Shown here in pieces: positions 1-8,282 of a DNA stretch of 64,000 nt. A program made the position numbers and the translations under genes. The notes beneath the pieces are model-generated. The model made no database searches, was not told the DNA's origin, and worked only from the letters and a program-made list of their open reading frames with translations. How positions within the stretch are numbered: the first letter of the stretch is position 1; each line of letters opens with the position of its first letter. The DNA is from DATJLY01 sp035604615 (lineage in GTDB: Bacteria; Pseudomonadota; Alphaproteobacteria; ATCC43930; CGMCC-115725): NCBI GenBank assembly GCA_035604615.1, contig DATNID010000022.1, positions 1 through 64,000 of the forward strand. The letters are read 5' to 3'.

Positions 1-1199
1 AGCTCGGCACGCGCCTCGTCGAGCCAGCCGTGCTCCAGCGCATCGCGATAAAGCTCGGTGCCCGGATAGGGAGCCGCGAGCGAGACCTGGATGGTGTGCG
101 GATTGATCTCGGTGGCAAACCTGATGGTCTCCTCGATCGTCTCCCTGGTCTCGCCGGGAAGCCCGAGGATAAAGGTGCCGTGGATGGTGATGCCGAGCTC
201 ATGGCAATCCTTGGTAAAGCGCCGCGCCACGTCGATGCGCATGCCCTTCCTGATGTTGTACAGAATCTGCTGATTGCCGCTTTCATAGCCGACCAGCAGC
301 AGCCGCAGGCCATTATCGCGCATCACCTTGAGGGTTTCCCGCGGCACATTCGCCTTGGCGTTGCACGACCAGGTGACGCCGAGCTTGCCGAGCTCGCGCG
401 CGATCGCCTCGGCGCGGGGGCCGGCGTCGGTGAAGGTGTCGTCGTCGAAGAAGAACTCCTTCACCTGCGGGAAATAATGCTTGGCGAGGCGGATTTCCTC
501 GATCACGTGGTCGACCGAGCGCACGCGATAGCGGTGGCCGCCCACTGTCTGCGGCCACAAGCAGAAGGTGCAGCGCGACTTGCAGCCGCGGCCGGTGTAG
601 AGCGAGACGTAGGGATGCTTGAGATAGCCGATGAAATAGTCCTCGATGTGCAAGTCGCGATTGTAGACCTCGGTGACGAACGGAAGCTGGTCCATGTCCT
701 CGAGGATGGCGCGCTCGGGATTGTGGGTGATCGCGCCCGCTTCGTTGCGCCAGCTCAGCCCGTCGATGCGCTCGGGCGCGCGGCCCTCGGCATATTCCTT
801 GATGGTGAAGTCGAACTCGTTGCGGCCGACGAAATCTATGGCGGCGGAGGCCTTGAGACTCTGGTCCGGCTCGACCGCGACCTTGGCGCCGACGAATCCC
901 ACCTTGAGCGCCGGATTGACCTCCTTCATCGCCTCGGCCACGCGCACGTCATTGGCGAAGGACGGGGCCGAGGTGTGCAGCACCATGAGATCGTAGGACC
1001 GCGCCAGCGGCAGGACCTGGGCCAGCGTGATGCGCGCCGGGGGCGCGTCGATCAGGCGGCTGCCCTCGACCAGCGCGGCCGGCTGCGCCAGCCAGGTCGG
1101 ATACCAGAACGAGCGGATCTCCCGGCGCGCCTGATAGCGTGACCCCGCCCCGCCATCGAACCCTTCGAAGGACGGCGGTTGCAGGAAAAGGGTCTTCAT
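1..1199 (-). CDS. hpnJ: Hopanoid-associated radical SAM protein HpnJ (3' end outside window)
   Basis: B12-binding-type radical SAM protein of the hopanoid cluster. In the known pathway HpnJ acts on the bacteriohopanetetrol side chain to make its cyclitol ether. The frame starts MKTLFLQPPSFEGFDGGAGS and stays open to base 1, so about 399 residues are present and the C-terminus lies outside. The N-terminal half is the cobalamin-binding-like domain; the 4Fe-4S motif CKSRCTFC is near residue 207, preceded by LYTGRG. Its ATG overlaps the hpnI stop by one base (TGATG), so the two are translationally coupled. The MKTLFLQPP start and the neighbour make the assignment firm. Confidence 0.93.
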   Translation of the reverse strand, partial: MKTLFLQPPSFEGFDGGAGSRYQARREIRSFWYPTWLAQPAALVEGSRLIDAPPARITLAQVLPLARSYDLMVLHTSAPSFANDVRVAEAMKEVNPALKVGFVGAKVAVEPDQSLKASAAIDFVGRNEFDFTIKEYAEGRAPERIDGLSWRNEAGAITHNPERAILEDMDQLPFVTEVYNRDLHIEDYFIGYLKHPYVSLYTGRGCKSRCTFCLWPQTVGGHRYRVRSVDHVIEEIRLAKHYFPQVKEFFFDDDTFTDAGPRAEAIARELGKLGVTWSCNAKANVPRETLKVMRDNGLRLLLVGYESGNQQILYNIRKGMRIDVARRFTKDCHELGITIHGTFILGLPGETRETIEETIRFATEINPHTIQVSLAAPYPGTELYRDALEHGWLDEARAE

Positions 1200-2356
1200 C
1201 ATGCCGGACTATCTCCGTCCAAGGTCAACTCTCCGCCCCGACCGACGCGGAAGGTGCGGTCCCGCCAAGCCACCCGGCGGGCGAAGAAGCTAGCGACAAA
1301 CACCGCGAACGACAACAGGTCCCGGGCCGGCACGAGATGGAGCGGCGACGGCGCCAGGCCGAGAATCCGGTCGAGTGCCCGAACAGTGACACAACGCCAC
1401 GCCAGCGCCGCAGCCAGCATCGGCAAGGTCACCCACGGCAGCGCCCCCAGCGCGGCGGCCAAGGCCGCCAGCATCACCGGCTGGGTCACGACCGAGCCGG
1501 CGAAACCGCGGGGCGCCACCAGGCGGATGGTGCGCGCCCAGCGCAGCTCGTGCCGGAACAGGGCAGTGAGGCTCGGCTCGGCGATGACATTGTCGACGAG
1601 ATGGGACGACAGCTCGATCCGCCCGCCTTGGCGCCGCACCGCCGCGCCCAGCGCATAGTCGTCGGCGAGCGCGTCCTCGATCGCGGCCAGCCCGCCGATC
1701 CGCTCCAGCATGTCGCGGCGGAGCGCAATGGTGGCGCCGAAACAGCCGGCGCCGGCGCCGATCGCCTCGGCCAGCGCGGCTTGCGGCAGGAAGCCGTGAT
1801 TGACGTGAAGGCACGCCAGGCGCGACCACACTCCGCCCGCCGGCACGCCGCGATAGAGGCAGGTGACGATGCCGACCGCGCGGTCGGCGAGCGGCGCGGT
1901 CACGGCGTCGAGATAGCCAGGGCCGACGCTCATGTCGCTGTCGGCCAGCACCAGTATCCCGTGCCGTGCCGCCGGCAGCATGTTGTGGAGATTGGCGACC
2001 TTGAGGTTGCGGCCGCGCCGTTTCGGGTCGATCACCAGCGTGAGATCGGCAGCGGGGAACGCGGCCATGAGGCGGCGGACCACTGGAATGGCGGGATCGT
2101 TTCCGTCGCTGACGCCGAAGACGATCTGGAACTCGGGATAGTCCTGGCGGCAGAACGAAGCGAGATTGGCGGCAAGATCGGCATCTTCGCCGCACAGCGG
2201 TTTCAGCACGCTGACCGCGGGGCGCTCGACCGCCGCGCGCGCGCGGGCCCGGACCAGGCGGCGAACCGCCCACAGGCTGAGCCCGAGATAGACACAGCCC
2301 CCGGCGCTCGCCAAAACCAACGCCAAGGCCAGAATATCCATGCCGTTCAGCGCCAT
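1199..2356 (-). CDS. hpnI: Hopanoid-associated glycosyltransferase HpnI
   Basis: Membrane glycosyltransferase of the ceramide-glucosyltransferase (GT21) type. In the known pathway HpnI adds N-acetylglucosamine to bacteriohopanetetrol. The 385-residue protein has one N-terminal membrane helix (residues 7-30), the processive-transferase signature (KPLCGEDADL near 52, ADSDMSVGPGYLDA near 138, then HELRWARTIR as the (Q/R)xxRW site) and a hydrophobic C-terminal pair. The ATG at 2356 is preceded by a 143-bp gap shared with the divergent mlaA, the likely site of both promoters. It is coupled to hpnJ downstream. Confidence 0.93.
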   Translation of the reverse strand: MALNGMDILALALVLASAGGCVYLGLSLWAVRRLVRARARAAVERPAVSVLKPLCGEDADLAANLASFCRQDYPEFQIVFGVSDGNDPAIPVVRRLMAAFPAADLTLVIDPKRRGRNLKVANLHNMLPAARHGILVLADSDMSVGPGYLDAVTAPLADRAVGIVTCLYRGVPAGGVWSRLACLHVNHGFLPQAALAEAIGAGAGCFGATIALRRDMLERIGGLAAIEDALADDYALGAAVRRQGGRIELSSHLVDNVIAEPSLTALFRHELRWARTIRLVAPRGFAGSVVTQPVMLAALAAALGALPWVTLPMLAAALAWRCVTVRALDRILGLAPSPLHLVPARDLLSFAVFVASFFARRVAWRDRTFRVGRGGELTLDGDSPA

Positions 2357-2499
2357 ATCATGGTCCGAGCGATGCTCCTTTCGGCGCCTTTAAGGCCCCA
2401 TTAAGGAAAAATGCTGTTGCATTGACGCGCGTCATTGTAAACCATGCGGCGCCCTCAGGGACTCCGGCGGCCGACAATGACCTCGAAAAAGGGGGTTCA

Positions 2500-3285
2500 G
2501 TGACCTTGTATCTCTCCGCACTGGCACGGCGCCTCCCGATGGTCCTGGTCATCGGTGCGGTGGCTGCGCTGTCCGCGTGCGCGACGCCGCCGAGCGATCC
2601 CGCCGCCCGCGCCGAGTTCGAGGCGACCAACGATCCGCTCGAGCCGATGAACCGCAAGATCTTCGACGTGAACCTGTTCCTCGACCGCTACTTGATCAAG
2701 CCGGTGGCGCAGGGCTACCGAAACGTCTTTCCCCAGTTCAGCCGCGACGCCATGCGCAACTTCCTCAACAATCTCGGCGAGCCGGTGATCTTCGCCAACG
2801 ACATGATGCAGGGCGAATGGGCGATCGCCAATCTCAGCGCGGCGCGCTTCTTCATCAACAGCACGTTCGGCGTGGGCGGTCTCATCGATTTCGCGGGCAA
2901 GACAGGGGTGCCGCGCCAGACCGGCGATTTCGGCCAGACGCTCTATGCCTGGGGCGCGCCCGAAGGGTTCTATCTGGTGCTGCCGATCTTCGGCCCGTCC
3001 AATCCGCGCGACGCGATCGGGATGGGGGTCGACGGCGTCATGGACCCGTTCGGCTATCTCGCCGGCGCCTACGGTGTGGCCAACACCGTGACGATTTCGC
3101 GCATGGCCGCCAGCGGCGTCGATCTGCGCTCGCGCAACATCGAGACGCTCGACGATCTGCAGCGCAATGCGATCGACTTCTATGCCGAGCTGCGCAGCCT
3201 GTTCCGCCAGCATCGCGCCAGCGACCTGCGCCATGGCCGCTCGGCGCCGCTGCCCAACCTCGACAGCGGCGACAGCAAGTCCTGA
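2500..3285 (+). CDS. mlaA: Outer-membrane lipid asymmetry lipoprotein MlaA (VacJ)
   Basis: Lipoprotein that removes phospholipid from the outer leaflet of the outer membrane and passes it to the periplasmic carrier MlaC. The GTG at 2500 is chosen because GGGGG at 2491-2495 precedes it and it gives a short signal peptide ending in the lipobox ALSAC; a longer TTG reading from 2422 adds 26 residues without family character. Visible MlaA motifs are NDPLEPMNRKIFDVN, RNFLNNLGEPV and FFINSTFGVGGLID. Length (261 aa) is normal. It lies head to head with hpnI and tail to tail with the hpnM/mlaC-like gene, so lipid-transport and hopanoid genes are interleaved. Confidence 0.92.
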   Translation: MTLYLSALARRLPMVLVIGAVAALSACATPPSDPAARAEFEATNDPLEPMNRKIFDVNLFLDRYLIKPVAQGYRNVFPQFSRDAMRNFLNNLGEPVIFANDMMQGEWAIANLSAARFFINSTFGVGGLIDFAGKTGVPRQTGDFGQTLYAWGAPEGFYLVLPIFGPSNPRDAIGMGVDGVMDPFGYLAGAYGVANTVTISRMAASGVDLRSRNIETLDDLQRNAIDFYAELRSLFRQHRASDLRHGRSAPLPNLDSGDSKS

Positions 3286-3297
3286 TCGTGGGCGCGC

Positions 3298-3963
3298 CTA
3301 GCTGCTGAGCTCGGCGACCTTGCGCTGCAGCATCTCGACCAGCGCGTCGGGGCCGCTGCGGCGCATGATCGAGGAGAATTCCGAGCGCCGAGTCGCCAGT
3401 TCGCTCACCGTGCCGCTGAGATAGACGTCGATCGCCTGCCAGCGGCCACCATCGACGCGCATGAGATAATCGAGCTCGACCGTCTCGCCGGTGTTGAGGA
3501 CGAGTTGGGTCTTGACGATAGTGTCGCCGGTGGCGACCGGCGTCGGCTCGTCGGCCGTCTTGAACTCCTCGCCGGAATAATCGTCGAAGCGGTTGGCATA
3601 AGTCGCGATGCTGAACGCGCTGAAGCTCGCGACCAGCTGCTGCTGCTGCTCGGGCGAGAGTCCGGCCCATTGCTGTCCGACCATGAGCCGCGTCATCAGC
3701 GGAAAGTCGAAGGTCCGGCGAATCGTCGGCGCGAGCCGGTCGCGCCGTCCCGCGAAGCCAAGCTGCTGGCCCTCTTTCATGACGCCGAGCAGCACGTCAT
3801 AGAAGGCGTGAATGGGCTCGAGCGCAGACGCCGCGGTCTCGCCCGCGCGCGGCGCGCGCGCCACGGCCAGCACGCCCAAAAGCGCGATGAGGCTACGCCG
3901 AGCGATCATGCTCCGACCCGGCGCGCTGCCGTCCCCTCGCTGAATTCCACGCGGACTCCTCAT
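3298..3963 (-). CDS. hpnM: HpnM / MlaC family periplasmic lipid-binding protein
   Basis: Member of the Ttg2D/MlaC superfamily; the version in hopanoid loci is called HpnM. Family stretches seen are FYDVLLGVMKEGQQLGFAGR, FDFPLMTRLMVGQQW and the closing DALVEMLQRKVAEL. Two starts are possible. The ATG at 3963 overlaps the ispA stop as ATGA (221 aa). The ATG at 3909 begins directly at the signal peptide MIARRSLIALLGVLAVARA (203 aa), which carries an RRS that could suit Tat export. The gene is third in a run of overlapping genes, xseB-ispA-hpnM. Whether it carries hopanoids or phospholipids is not shown by sequence. Confidence 0.85.
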   Translation of the reverse strand: MRSPRGIQRGDGSAPGRSMIARRSLIALLGVLAVARAPRAGETAASALEPIHAFYDVLLGVMKEGQQLGFAGRRDRLAPTIRRTFDFPLMTRLMVGQQWAGLSPEQQQQLVASFSAFSIATYANRFDDYSGEEFKTADEPTPVATGDTIVKTQLVLNTGETVELDYLMRVDGGRWQAIDVYLSGTVSELATRRSEFSSIMRRSGPDALVEMLQRKVAELSS

Positions 3964-4877
3964 GTTCGGCGGTTTATGACGAAACGCGCCGCTTGACGTA
4001 GAAGGTCAGCCTTCTCGCCGAACAATTCAAGATGTCGGATGGCCTGACCGACCAGAAGTTCGGCCTGGGCGCGCGCGCGCTCCACGCCGAGGATCGAGAC
4101 AAAGGTGGCCTTGCCCGCAGCCGCGTCCTGGCCCACCGGCTTGCCGGTCTCGCCGGCCGAGCCCACGACATCGAGGAGATCGTCGGCAATCTGGAACGCG
4201 AGCCCGAGATCGTGGGCATAGCCCCTGAGCGCCGAGCGCGGCTCGCCCGGCGACTTGCCGAGAATGGCGCCGGCCTCGCACGAGAAGGCGATGAGCGCGC
4301 CGGTCTTGAGGCGCTGGAGGCGCGTGATCGCGCCCATGTCGAGATCGGGCCGGTGCTCGGCGATGAGATCGATCATCTGGCCGCCGACCATGCCGGCGGC
4401 GCCTGCCGCCTGCGCCAGCGCCGAAACCAGCTCGCACCGCACGCCTGGATCGCCGTGTGTGTCGGGGTCGGCCAGAACCTCGAAGGCGAGGGTGAGGAGC
4501 GCGTCGCCGGCCAGCACCGCGGTCGCCTCGTCGAACGCCTTGTGGCAGGTCGGCCGGCCGCGGCGCAGGTCGCTGTTGTCCATCGCCGGCAGGTCGTCAT
4601 GGACCAGCGAATAGGAATGCACCAGCTCGACCGCCGCGGCGGCCTGCAAGGCGCTGCGGCGCACCACGGAGAAGAGCTGCGCGCTGGCGAGCACGAGAAA
4701 CGGACGCAGGCGCTTGCCGGGCGCGAGCGAGGCATAGCGCATCGCCTCAAAGACGCGCGCCTCGAGTCCCGTCGGCACCGCGATCAGCTTGTCGAGCAGC
4801 GCGTCGGTGAGCTGCGCGGTCTCGGTCAGCGCCGCCTCGAACGAAGTGCCGGCCGTCCAGGCCGTCGCCTCAGTCAA
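3960..4877 (-). CDS. ispA: Farnesyl/geranylgeranyl diphosphate synthase
   Basis: Short-chain trans-prenyl diphosphate synthase joining isopentenyl and allylic diphosphates; here it probably supplies farnesyl diphosphate for squalene and hopanoids. The first Asp-rich motif is HDDLPAMDNSDLRRGRPTCH with the two-residue insert usual in bacterial enzymes, and the second is FQIADDLLDVVG. The chain-end Lys-Arg segment is LAPGKRLRPFLV. The start is TTG at 4877, overlapping the xseB stop by 8 bases; no in-frame ATG precedes the first helix. The next gene, hpnM, overlaps its stop as ATGA. Product length (FPP or GGPP) cannot be read with certainty. Confidence 0.9.
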   Translation of the reverse strand: MTEATAWTAGTSFEAALTETAQLTDALLDKLIAVPTGLEARVFEAMRYASLAPGKRLRPFLVLASAQLFSVVRRSALQAAAAVELVHSYSLVHDDLPAMDNSDLRRGRPTCHKAFDEATAVLAGDALLTLAFEVLADPDTHGDPGVRCELVSALAQAAGAAGMVGGQMIDLIAEHRPDLDMGAITRLQRLKTGALIAFSCEAGAILGKSPGEPRSALRGYAHDLGLAFQIADDLLDVVGSAGETGKPVGQDAAAGKATFVSILGVERARAQAELLVGQAIRHLELFGEKADLLRQAARFVINRRT

Positions 4878-5121
4878 CGGACTGGGGCTCCGCCGCGATC
4901 GAGCCGTCGGCGCTCACCACGATCTTGTCGACGCGCGACTGCGCCTCGCGCAGCTTGGCCTCGCAATGGCGCTTCAAGAGCGCGCCGCGCTCGTAGGCCG
5001 CGATCGCCTCGTCGAGCTTCGCGTTGCCCGTCTCCAGACGCCGTACGATCTGCTCGAGCTCGCCGAGCGCGTCCTCGAAGCTCATGGCCGCGATCTCCGG
5101 GGACGGCGAGGGTTCCGCCAT
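4870..5121 (-). CDS. xseB: Exodeoxyribonuclease VII small subunit
   Basis: Small helical subunit of exonuclease VII, which degrades single-stranded DNA with the large subunit XseA (not in this window). The core MSFEDALGELEQIVRRLETG followed by LDEAIAAYERG is the family signature. The third of three nearby ATGs (5121) was chosen because GGAG lies six bases upstream, giving 83 residues; ATG 5133 would add four. The xseB-ispA order is common in proteobacteria. Its stop overlaps the ispA TTG start, implying translational coupling. Confidence 0.9.
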   Translation of the reverse strand: MAEPSPSPEIAAMSFEDALGELEQIVRRLETGNAKLDEAIAAYERGALLKRHCEAKLREAQSRVDKIVVSADGSIAAEPQSVD

Positions 5122-5186
5122 CATCTTCTCCATCCGCCAATCTATTAACCCGTCCGCGACGGGGCAAGGGCCGGATTTGTTCCTGA

Positions 5187-6113
5187 TCAATTAGCCATCA
5201 ACGCCGCCACGTGGGCCGCCGCCGAGGCCGCCAGCGCCGCGAGGTCGTAGCCCCCTTCGAGCGAGGAAACGACGCGCCCGCGGCAATGGCGCCGGGCCAG
5301 CGCGACGAGTCGCTCCGTCGCCCAGGCGAAGTCGGCCTCGACCAGGCGAAGCTGCGCCAGGGGATCGCTGCGATGGGCGTCGAACCCGGCCGAGACCAGC
5401 ACCAGCTCGGGCTGGAACGCGTCGAGCGCCGGCAGGATCAGTTCGCTCATCGCGGCGCGGAACTCGCTCGAGCCGGCGTTGGGGCGGAGCGGCGCGTTGA
5501 CGATGTTGCCGAGGCCGCGCTCCTCGCGCGCGCCGGTGCCGGGATAGAGCGGGTACTGGTGGGTCGAGCCGTAGAAGAGATCGGCATCGTCCTCGAAGAT
5601 CGCCTGCGTGCCGTTGCCGTGATGGACGTCGAAGTCGATGGCGGCGATGCGCTGGAGCCCATGCGAAGCGCGCGCGTGGAGGGCGCCGACCGCGACATTG
5701 TTGAAGAGGCAGAAGCCCATCGCGCGCTCGCGCTCGGCATGGTGGCCGGGCGGGCGCACGGCGCAGAAGCCGTTCTCCGCCTCGCCCGCGATCACCGCAT
5801 CGACCGCGGCGCACACGGCGCCCGCCGCGCGCAGCGCCGCATTGCCCGAGCCGGGCGACACGATGGTGTCGGCGTCGAGCGCGGCATGGCCCCGGGCCGG
5901 GATCGCGGCGAGAATGCCATCGACGAAGTCCGGCGAATGCGCCCGCGCCAAATCCGCGCGCGCGGCCTTGGGCGCGAGGCGGCGCTCGAGCGCGGCGAAT
6001 TCCGGACCGGCGAGCCCGTCGAGCACGGCCTGGAGCCGCGCCGGCGATTCGGGATGATGGCGGCCGGGATCGTGCGCGAGGCAGTCCTCGTGCGTCAAAA
6101 GCAGAGTCGTCAT
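5187..6113 (-). CDS. Histone deacetylase family protein (acetylpolyamine/acetoin-utilisation type)
   Basis: Zinc-dependent deacetylase fold; bacterial members remove acetyl groups from polyamines or small amides. The active-site blocks are complete: CAVRPPGHHAERERAMGFC, AAIDFDVHHGNGTQ (Zn Asp and His), SAGFDAHRSDPL (second Zn Asp) and EGGYD. The ATG at 6113 has GGAGGGGAC in front and begins MTTLLLTHEDCLAHDPGRHH, normal for the family; the longer open frame upstream is non-family. It is first in the run leading to xseB-ispA-hpnM, 65 bases before xseB, so may share its promoter. The true substrate is unknown. Confidence 0.9.
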   Translation of the reverse strand: MTTLLLTHEDCLAHDPGRHHPESPARLQAVLDGLAGPEFAALERRLAPKAARADLARAHSPDFVDGILAAIPARGHAALDADTIVSPGSGNAALRAAGAVCAAVDAVIAGEAENGFCAVRPPGHHAERERAMGFCLFNNVAVGALHARASHGLQRIAAIDFDVHHGNGTQAIFEDDADLFYGSTHQYPLYPGTGAREERGLGNIVNAPLRPNAGSSEFRAAMSELILPALDAFQPELVLVSAGFDAHRSDPLAQLRLVEADFAWATERLVALARRHCRGRVVSSLEGGYDLAALAASAAAHVAALMAN

Positions 6114-6202
6114 GTCCCCTCCGCAGGCCGCGGCGGGCTTGCCGCGCGCCGCCGCCGGCACTATAGGGCGGCGCGCGGAGCGGCGACAGAACGGGCGGCG
6201 GC

Positions 6203-7180
6203 GTGACAAGGCGGGCTTGGGCAATCTGCTGCTGCGTCGTCATGCTGGTCCTCGGGGCCGCGGCCGAGGCGAAGGACCAGACCGCCTCCATCATCATCCG
6301 CGCCGGCAAGTCCGACAGCCCCAATCACGCGCTCGCGGTGCAGTTCGCCGAGGCGCTGGCGGTCGCGCTCAACGGCGCTTACACGCTCGACGTGCAGGAG
6401 AGCCAGGGTTCGATCCGCAACGTCATGGATGCGGGCAAGGCGCAGGCGAACTATCTCTTCACCGCCGGCCCCAACGTCATCGACGCGGCGCGGCGCGGCC
6501 AGAAGCCGTTCGCGCCCGACCGCTCCTATCGCGCCATCCGCGCCCTCTTCCCGATCCCGTCGCAGACGGTGCATTGGGTGGTGCGCAAGGACAGCGCCAT
6601 CAAGTCGCTCTATGACCTCGCCGGCAAGAGCTTCATCTCCGGCGGCAAAGGCAGCGTCAGCGAGCGCGTGACGGCCGAGGCGCTGGGCGCGCTCGGCGTC
6701 GACCGCGAGGTGCAGATCATGGACATCGACGCCGCCGCCGCGCCCGCGGCCTTGAAGGCGCAGCAGGTGGCCGGGTTTGCGATCGCCGGCGCGTGGCCCT
6801 TGCCGGCGCTGCTCGATCTCGCGACCGCGACACCGATCCGGCTTTTGAGCCTGCCGCAGCCGCAATTGGGCCGCGCGCTCGCCGCCGACGACAGCATCGC
6901 CGCCGAGATCGTGCCCAAGGGGGCCTATCCCGGGCTCGACGACGACGCGGTCACGCTGGCGCTCCCGGTCGGCGTCTACACCACGACGCGCATGAAGGAC
7001 GCCACCGCCTATGCCCTGGTCAAGGCGTTCTGGTCGCGGCACGACGCGCTCATCAAGCGCAACCCGCCTTGGCGGGCGGTGAACATCGCCGAGCTGGCGA
7101 CGCTCGGCGTCCAGCTCCACAAGGGGGCGCTGCGCTACTATCGCGACGCCGGCATCCCGGTGCCGAAGGCGTTGCGCTAG
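6203..7180 (+). CDS. TAXI family TRAP-type solute-binding protein
   Basis: Periplasmic binding protein of the TAXI group (TRAP-associated extracytoplasmic immunogenic). GTG start, signal peptide MTRRAWAICCCVVMLVLGAA cut near AEAK, then AGKSDSPNHALAVQFAEAL, IRNVMDAGKAQANYLF and the C-terminal LHKGALRYYRDAGI, all usual for TAXI proteins. TRAP receptors normally sit beside a fused DctQM permease; none is present here, the neighbours being a deacetylase gene and DUF423. The 89-bp gap to the divergent deacetylase gene should hold its promoter. Ligand unknown. Confidence 0.85.
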   Translation: MTRRAWAICCCVVMLVLGAAAEAKDQTASIIIRAGKSDSPNHALAVQFAEALAVALNGAYTLDVQESQGSIRNVMDAGKAQANYLFTAGPNVIDAARRGQKPFAPDRSYRAIRALFPIPSQTVHWVVRKDSAIKSLYDLAGKSFISGGKGSVSERVTAEALGALGVDREVQIMDIDAAAAPAALKAQQVAGFAIAGAWPLPALLDLATATPIRLLSLPQPQLGRALAADDSIAAEIVPKGAYPGLDDDAVTLALPVGVYTTTRMKDATAYALVKAFWSRHDALIKRNPPWRAVNIAELATLGVQLHKGALRYYRDAGIPVPKALR

Positions 7181-7563
7181 CCCGGCGGGCGCGGCCACAA
7201 CGCGGCGACCAGGAGCGCCGCCCAGCCGGCGATGAAAAGCGTGCCGCCCGCCGGAACGAGCGGCGTGACGGCCGGCCCGGCGCCTGCGGCGCGGAGGTAA
7301 AGCCCGCCGCAGAACAGCAGGAGCGCCGCCGCGAAGCACCATCCCGATGCGGCGAGCCACGCGCGCGGCGGTCCCGGAGGCGCGTCGCGCAGCAGCGCCG
7401 CCAGCGCCAGCAGCGCGGCGGCGTGAACGAGGCCATAGCGCGCCGCCGTCGCGGCCAGCTCGACGCGGGCTTCGTCGCCGGCGAGGAGATGGCGCGCGGC
7501 GGCGTCGGCGATGACGGCGGCGGCGCCGGAGAGCGCGGCGACACCTGCGAAGAGTCGCTCCAT
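7177..7563 (-). CDS. DUF423 family small membrane protein
   Basis: A 128-residue protein with four predicted membrane helices (about residues 4-22, 42-60, 70-88 and 100-122), matching DUF423 in size and in the central RYGLVHAAALLALAAL and closing GGTLFIAGWAALLVAA blocks. The N-terminal GAFGAH segment typical of the family is replaced by AAVIADAAARH, so it is a divergent member. Its end overlaps the TAXI gene end by four bases on the other strand. No function is established for the family. Confidence 0.82.
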   Translation of the reverse strand: MERLFAGVAALSGAAAVIADAAARHLLAGDEARVELAATAARYGLVHAAALLALAALLRDAPPGPPRAWLAASGWCFAAALLLFCGGLYLRAAGAGPAVTPLVPAGGTLFIAGWAALLVAALWPRPPG

Positions 7564-7640
7564 GGGACCTCGCGCTGTGGCGGCCCAGGCGGATGCGCGC
7601 TATAAGCCGCAGCGCCATCGTCGGGGTCAAGAGGAGCGCC

Positions 7641-8126
7641 ATGCCGAGCTTCGACATCGTCTCGCGGCTCGAACTCGCCGAGGTCGACAACGCGCTCGCC
7701 GGCCTCGCGCGCGAGATCGCCACGCGGTTCGACTTCAAGGGAGCCAAGTCCTCGATCCGGCGCGAGGAGGGCGCGCTCGTCATCCTCGCCGACGACGAGC
7801 TCAAATTGAAGCAGCTGCACGAGCTGCTCAAGGTTCACATGACCAGGCGCAAGGTCGATGCCGGCGCGCTCGAGTTCAAGCCGCCCGAGAAGGCGGCGGG
7901 CCAGAGCCTGCGCCAGAGCGTCGAGCTGCGCCAGGGCGTCGGCACCGATCTCGCCAAGCGCCTGGCGCGCGAAGTGAAGGACAGCAAGCTCAAGGTGCAG
8001 GCCTCGATCCAGGGCGAGGAGGTGCGCGTCTCCGGCAAGAAGCGCGACGATCTCCAGGCGGCGATGGCGATGATCCGCGCCTTGAAGATCGAGCAGCCGC
8101 TGCAATTCGTGAACTTCCGCGAGTGA
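7641..8126 (+). CDS. yajQ: YajQ family nucleotide-binding protein
   Basis: YajQ-type protein with two ferredoxin-like domains; relatives bind cyclic di-GMP, tRNA or GTP. The MPSFDIVSRLELAEVDNAL opening, TRFDFKGAKSSIR and RVSGKKRDDLQAAMAMIR are the signature blocks; at 161 aa it is full length. ATG 7641 follows the ribosome site GAGGAG at 7631-7636; an upstream in-frame start would add 16 non-family residues. It is divergent from DUF423 and 47 bases ahead of the tRNA gene. Confidence 0.95.
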   Translation: MPSFDIVSRLELAEVDNALAGLAREIATRFDFKGAKSSIRREEGALVILADDELKLKQLHELLKVHMTRRKVDAGALEFKPPEKAAGQSLRQSVELRQGVGTDLAKRLAREVKDSKLKVQASIQGEEVRVSGKKRDDLQAAMAMIRALKIEQPLQFVNFRE

Positions 8127-8173
8127 GGCGGGCGCTTGATCGCGGCCGCGCGAACGGCTAGACAAGGGCCGAG

Positions 8174-8249
8174 GTCCCCTTCGTCTAGAGGCCCAGGACA
8201 CCGCCCTCTCACGGCGGCAACACCGGTTCGAATCCGGTAGGGGACGCCA
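8174..8249 (+). tRNA. tRNA-Glu, anticodon CTC
   Basis: A complete cloverleaf can be drawn by eye: acceptor GTCCCCT at 8174-8180 pairs with AGGGGAC at 8239-8245, discriminator G, and the CCA end is encoded at 8247-8249. The anticodon stem is CCGCC (8201-8205) with GGCGG (8213-8217), and the loop holds CTC at 8208-8210, reading GAG. The T arm contains GGTTCGAATCC. It is a single tRNA between yajQ and a membrane-protein gene; no integrase or attachment-site duplication was seen next to it. Confidence 0.97.
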
Positions 8250-8282
8250 ATTCCATCGACCCATCCGGTCCGCGTTGAGCCT

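Noticed and set aside
8174..8249. Integration site of a mobile element at the tRNA-Glu gene
   Set aside because: No integrase gene and no repeated 3' tRNA segment was seen downstream.
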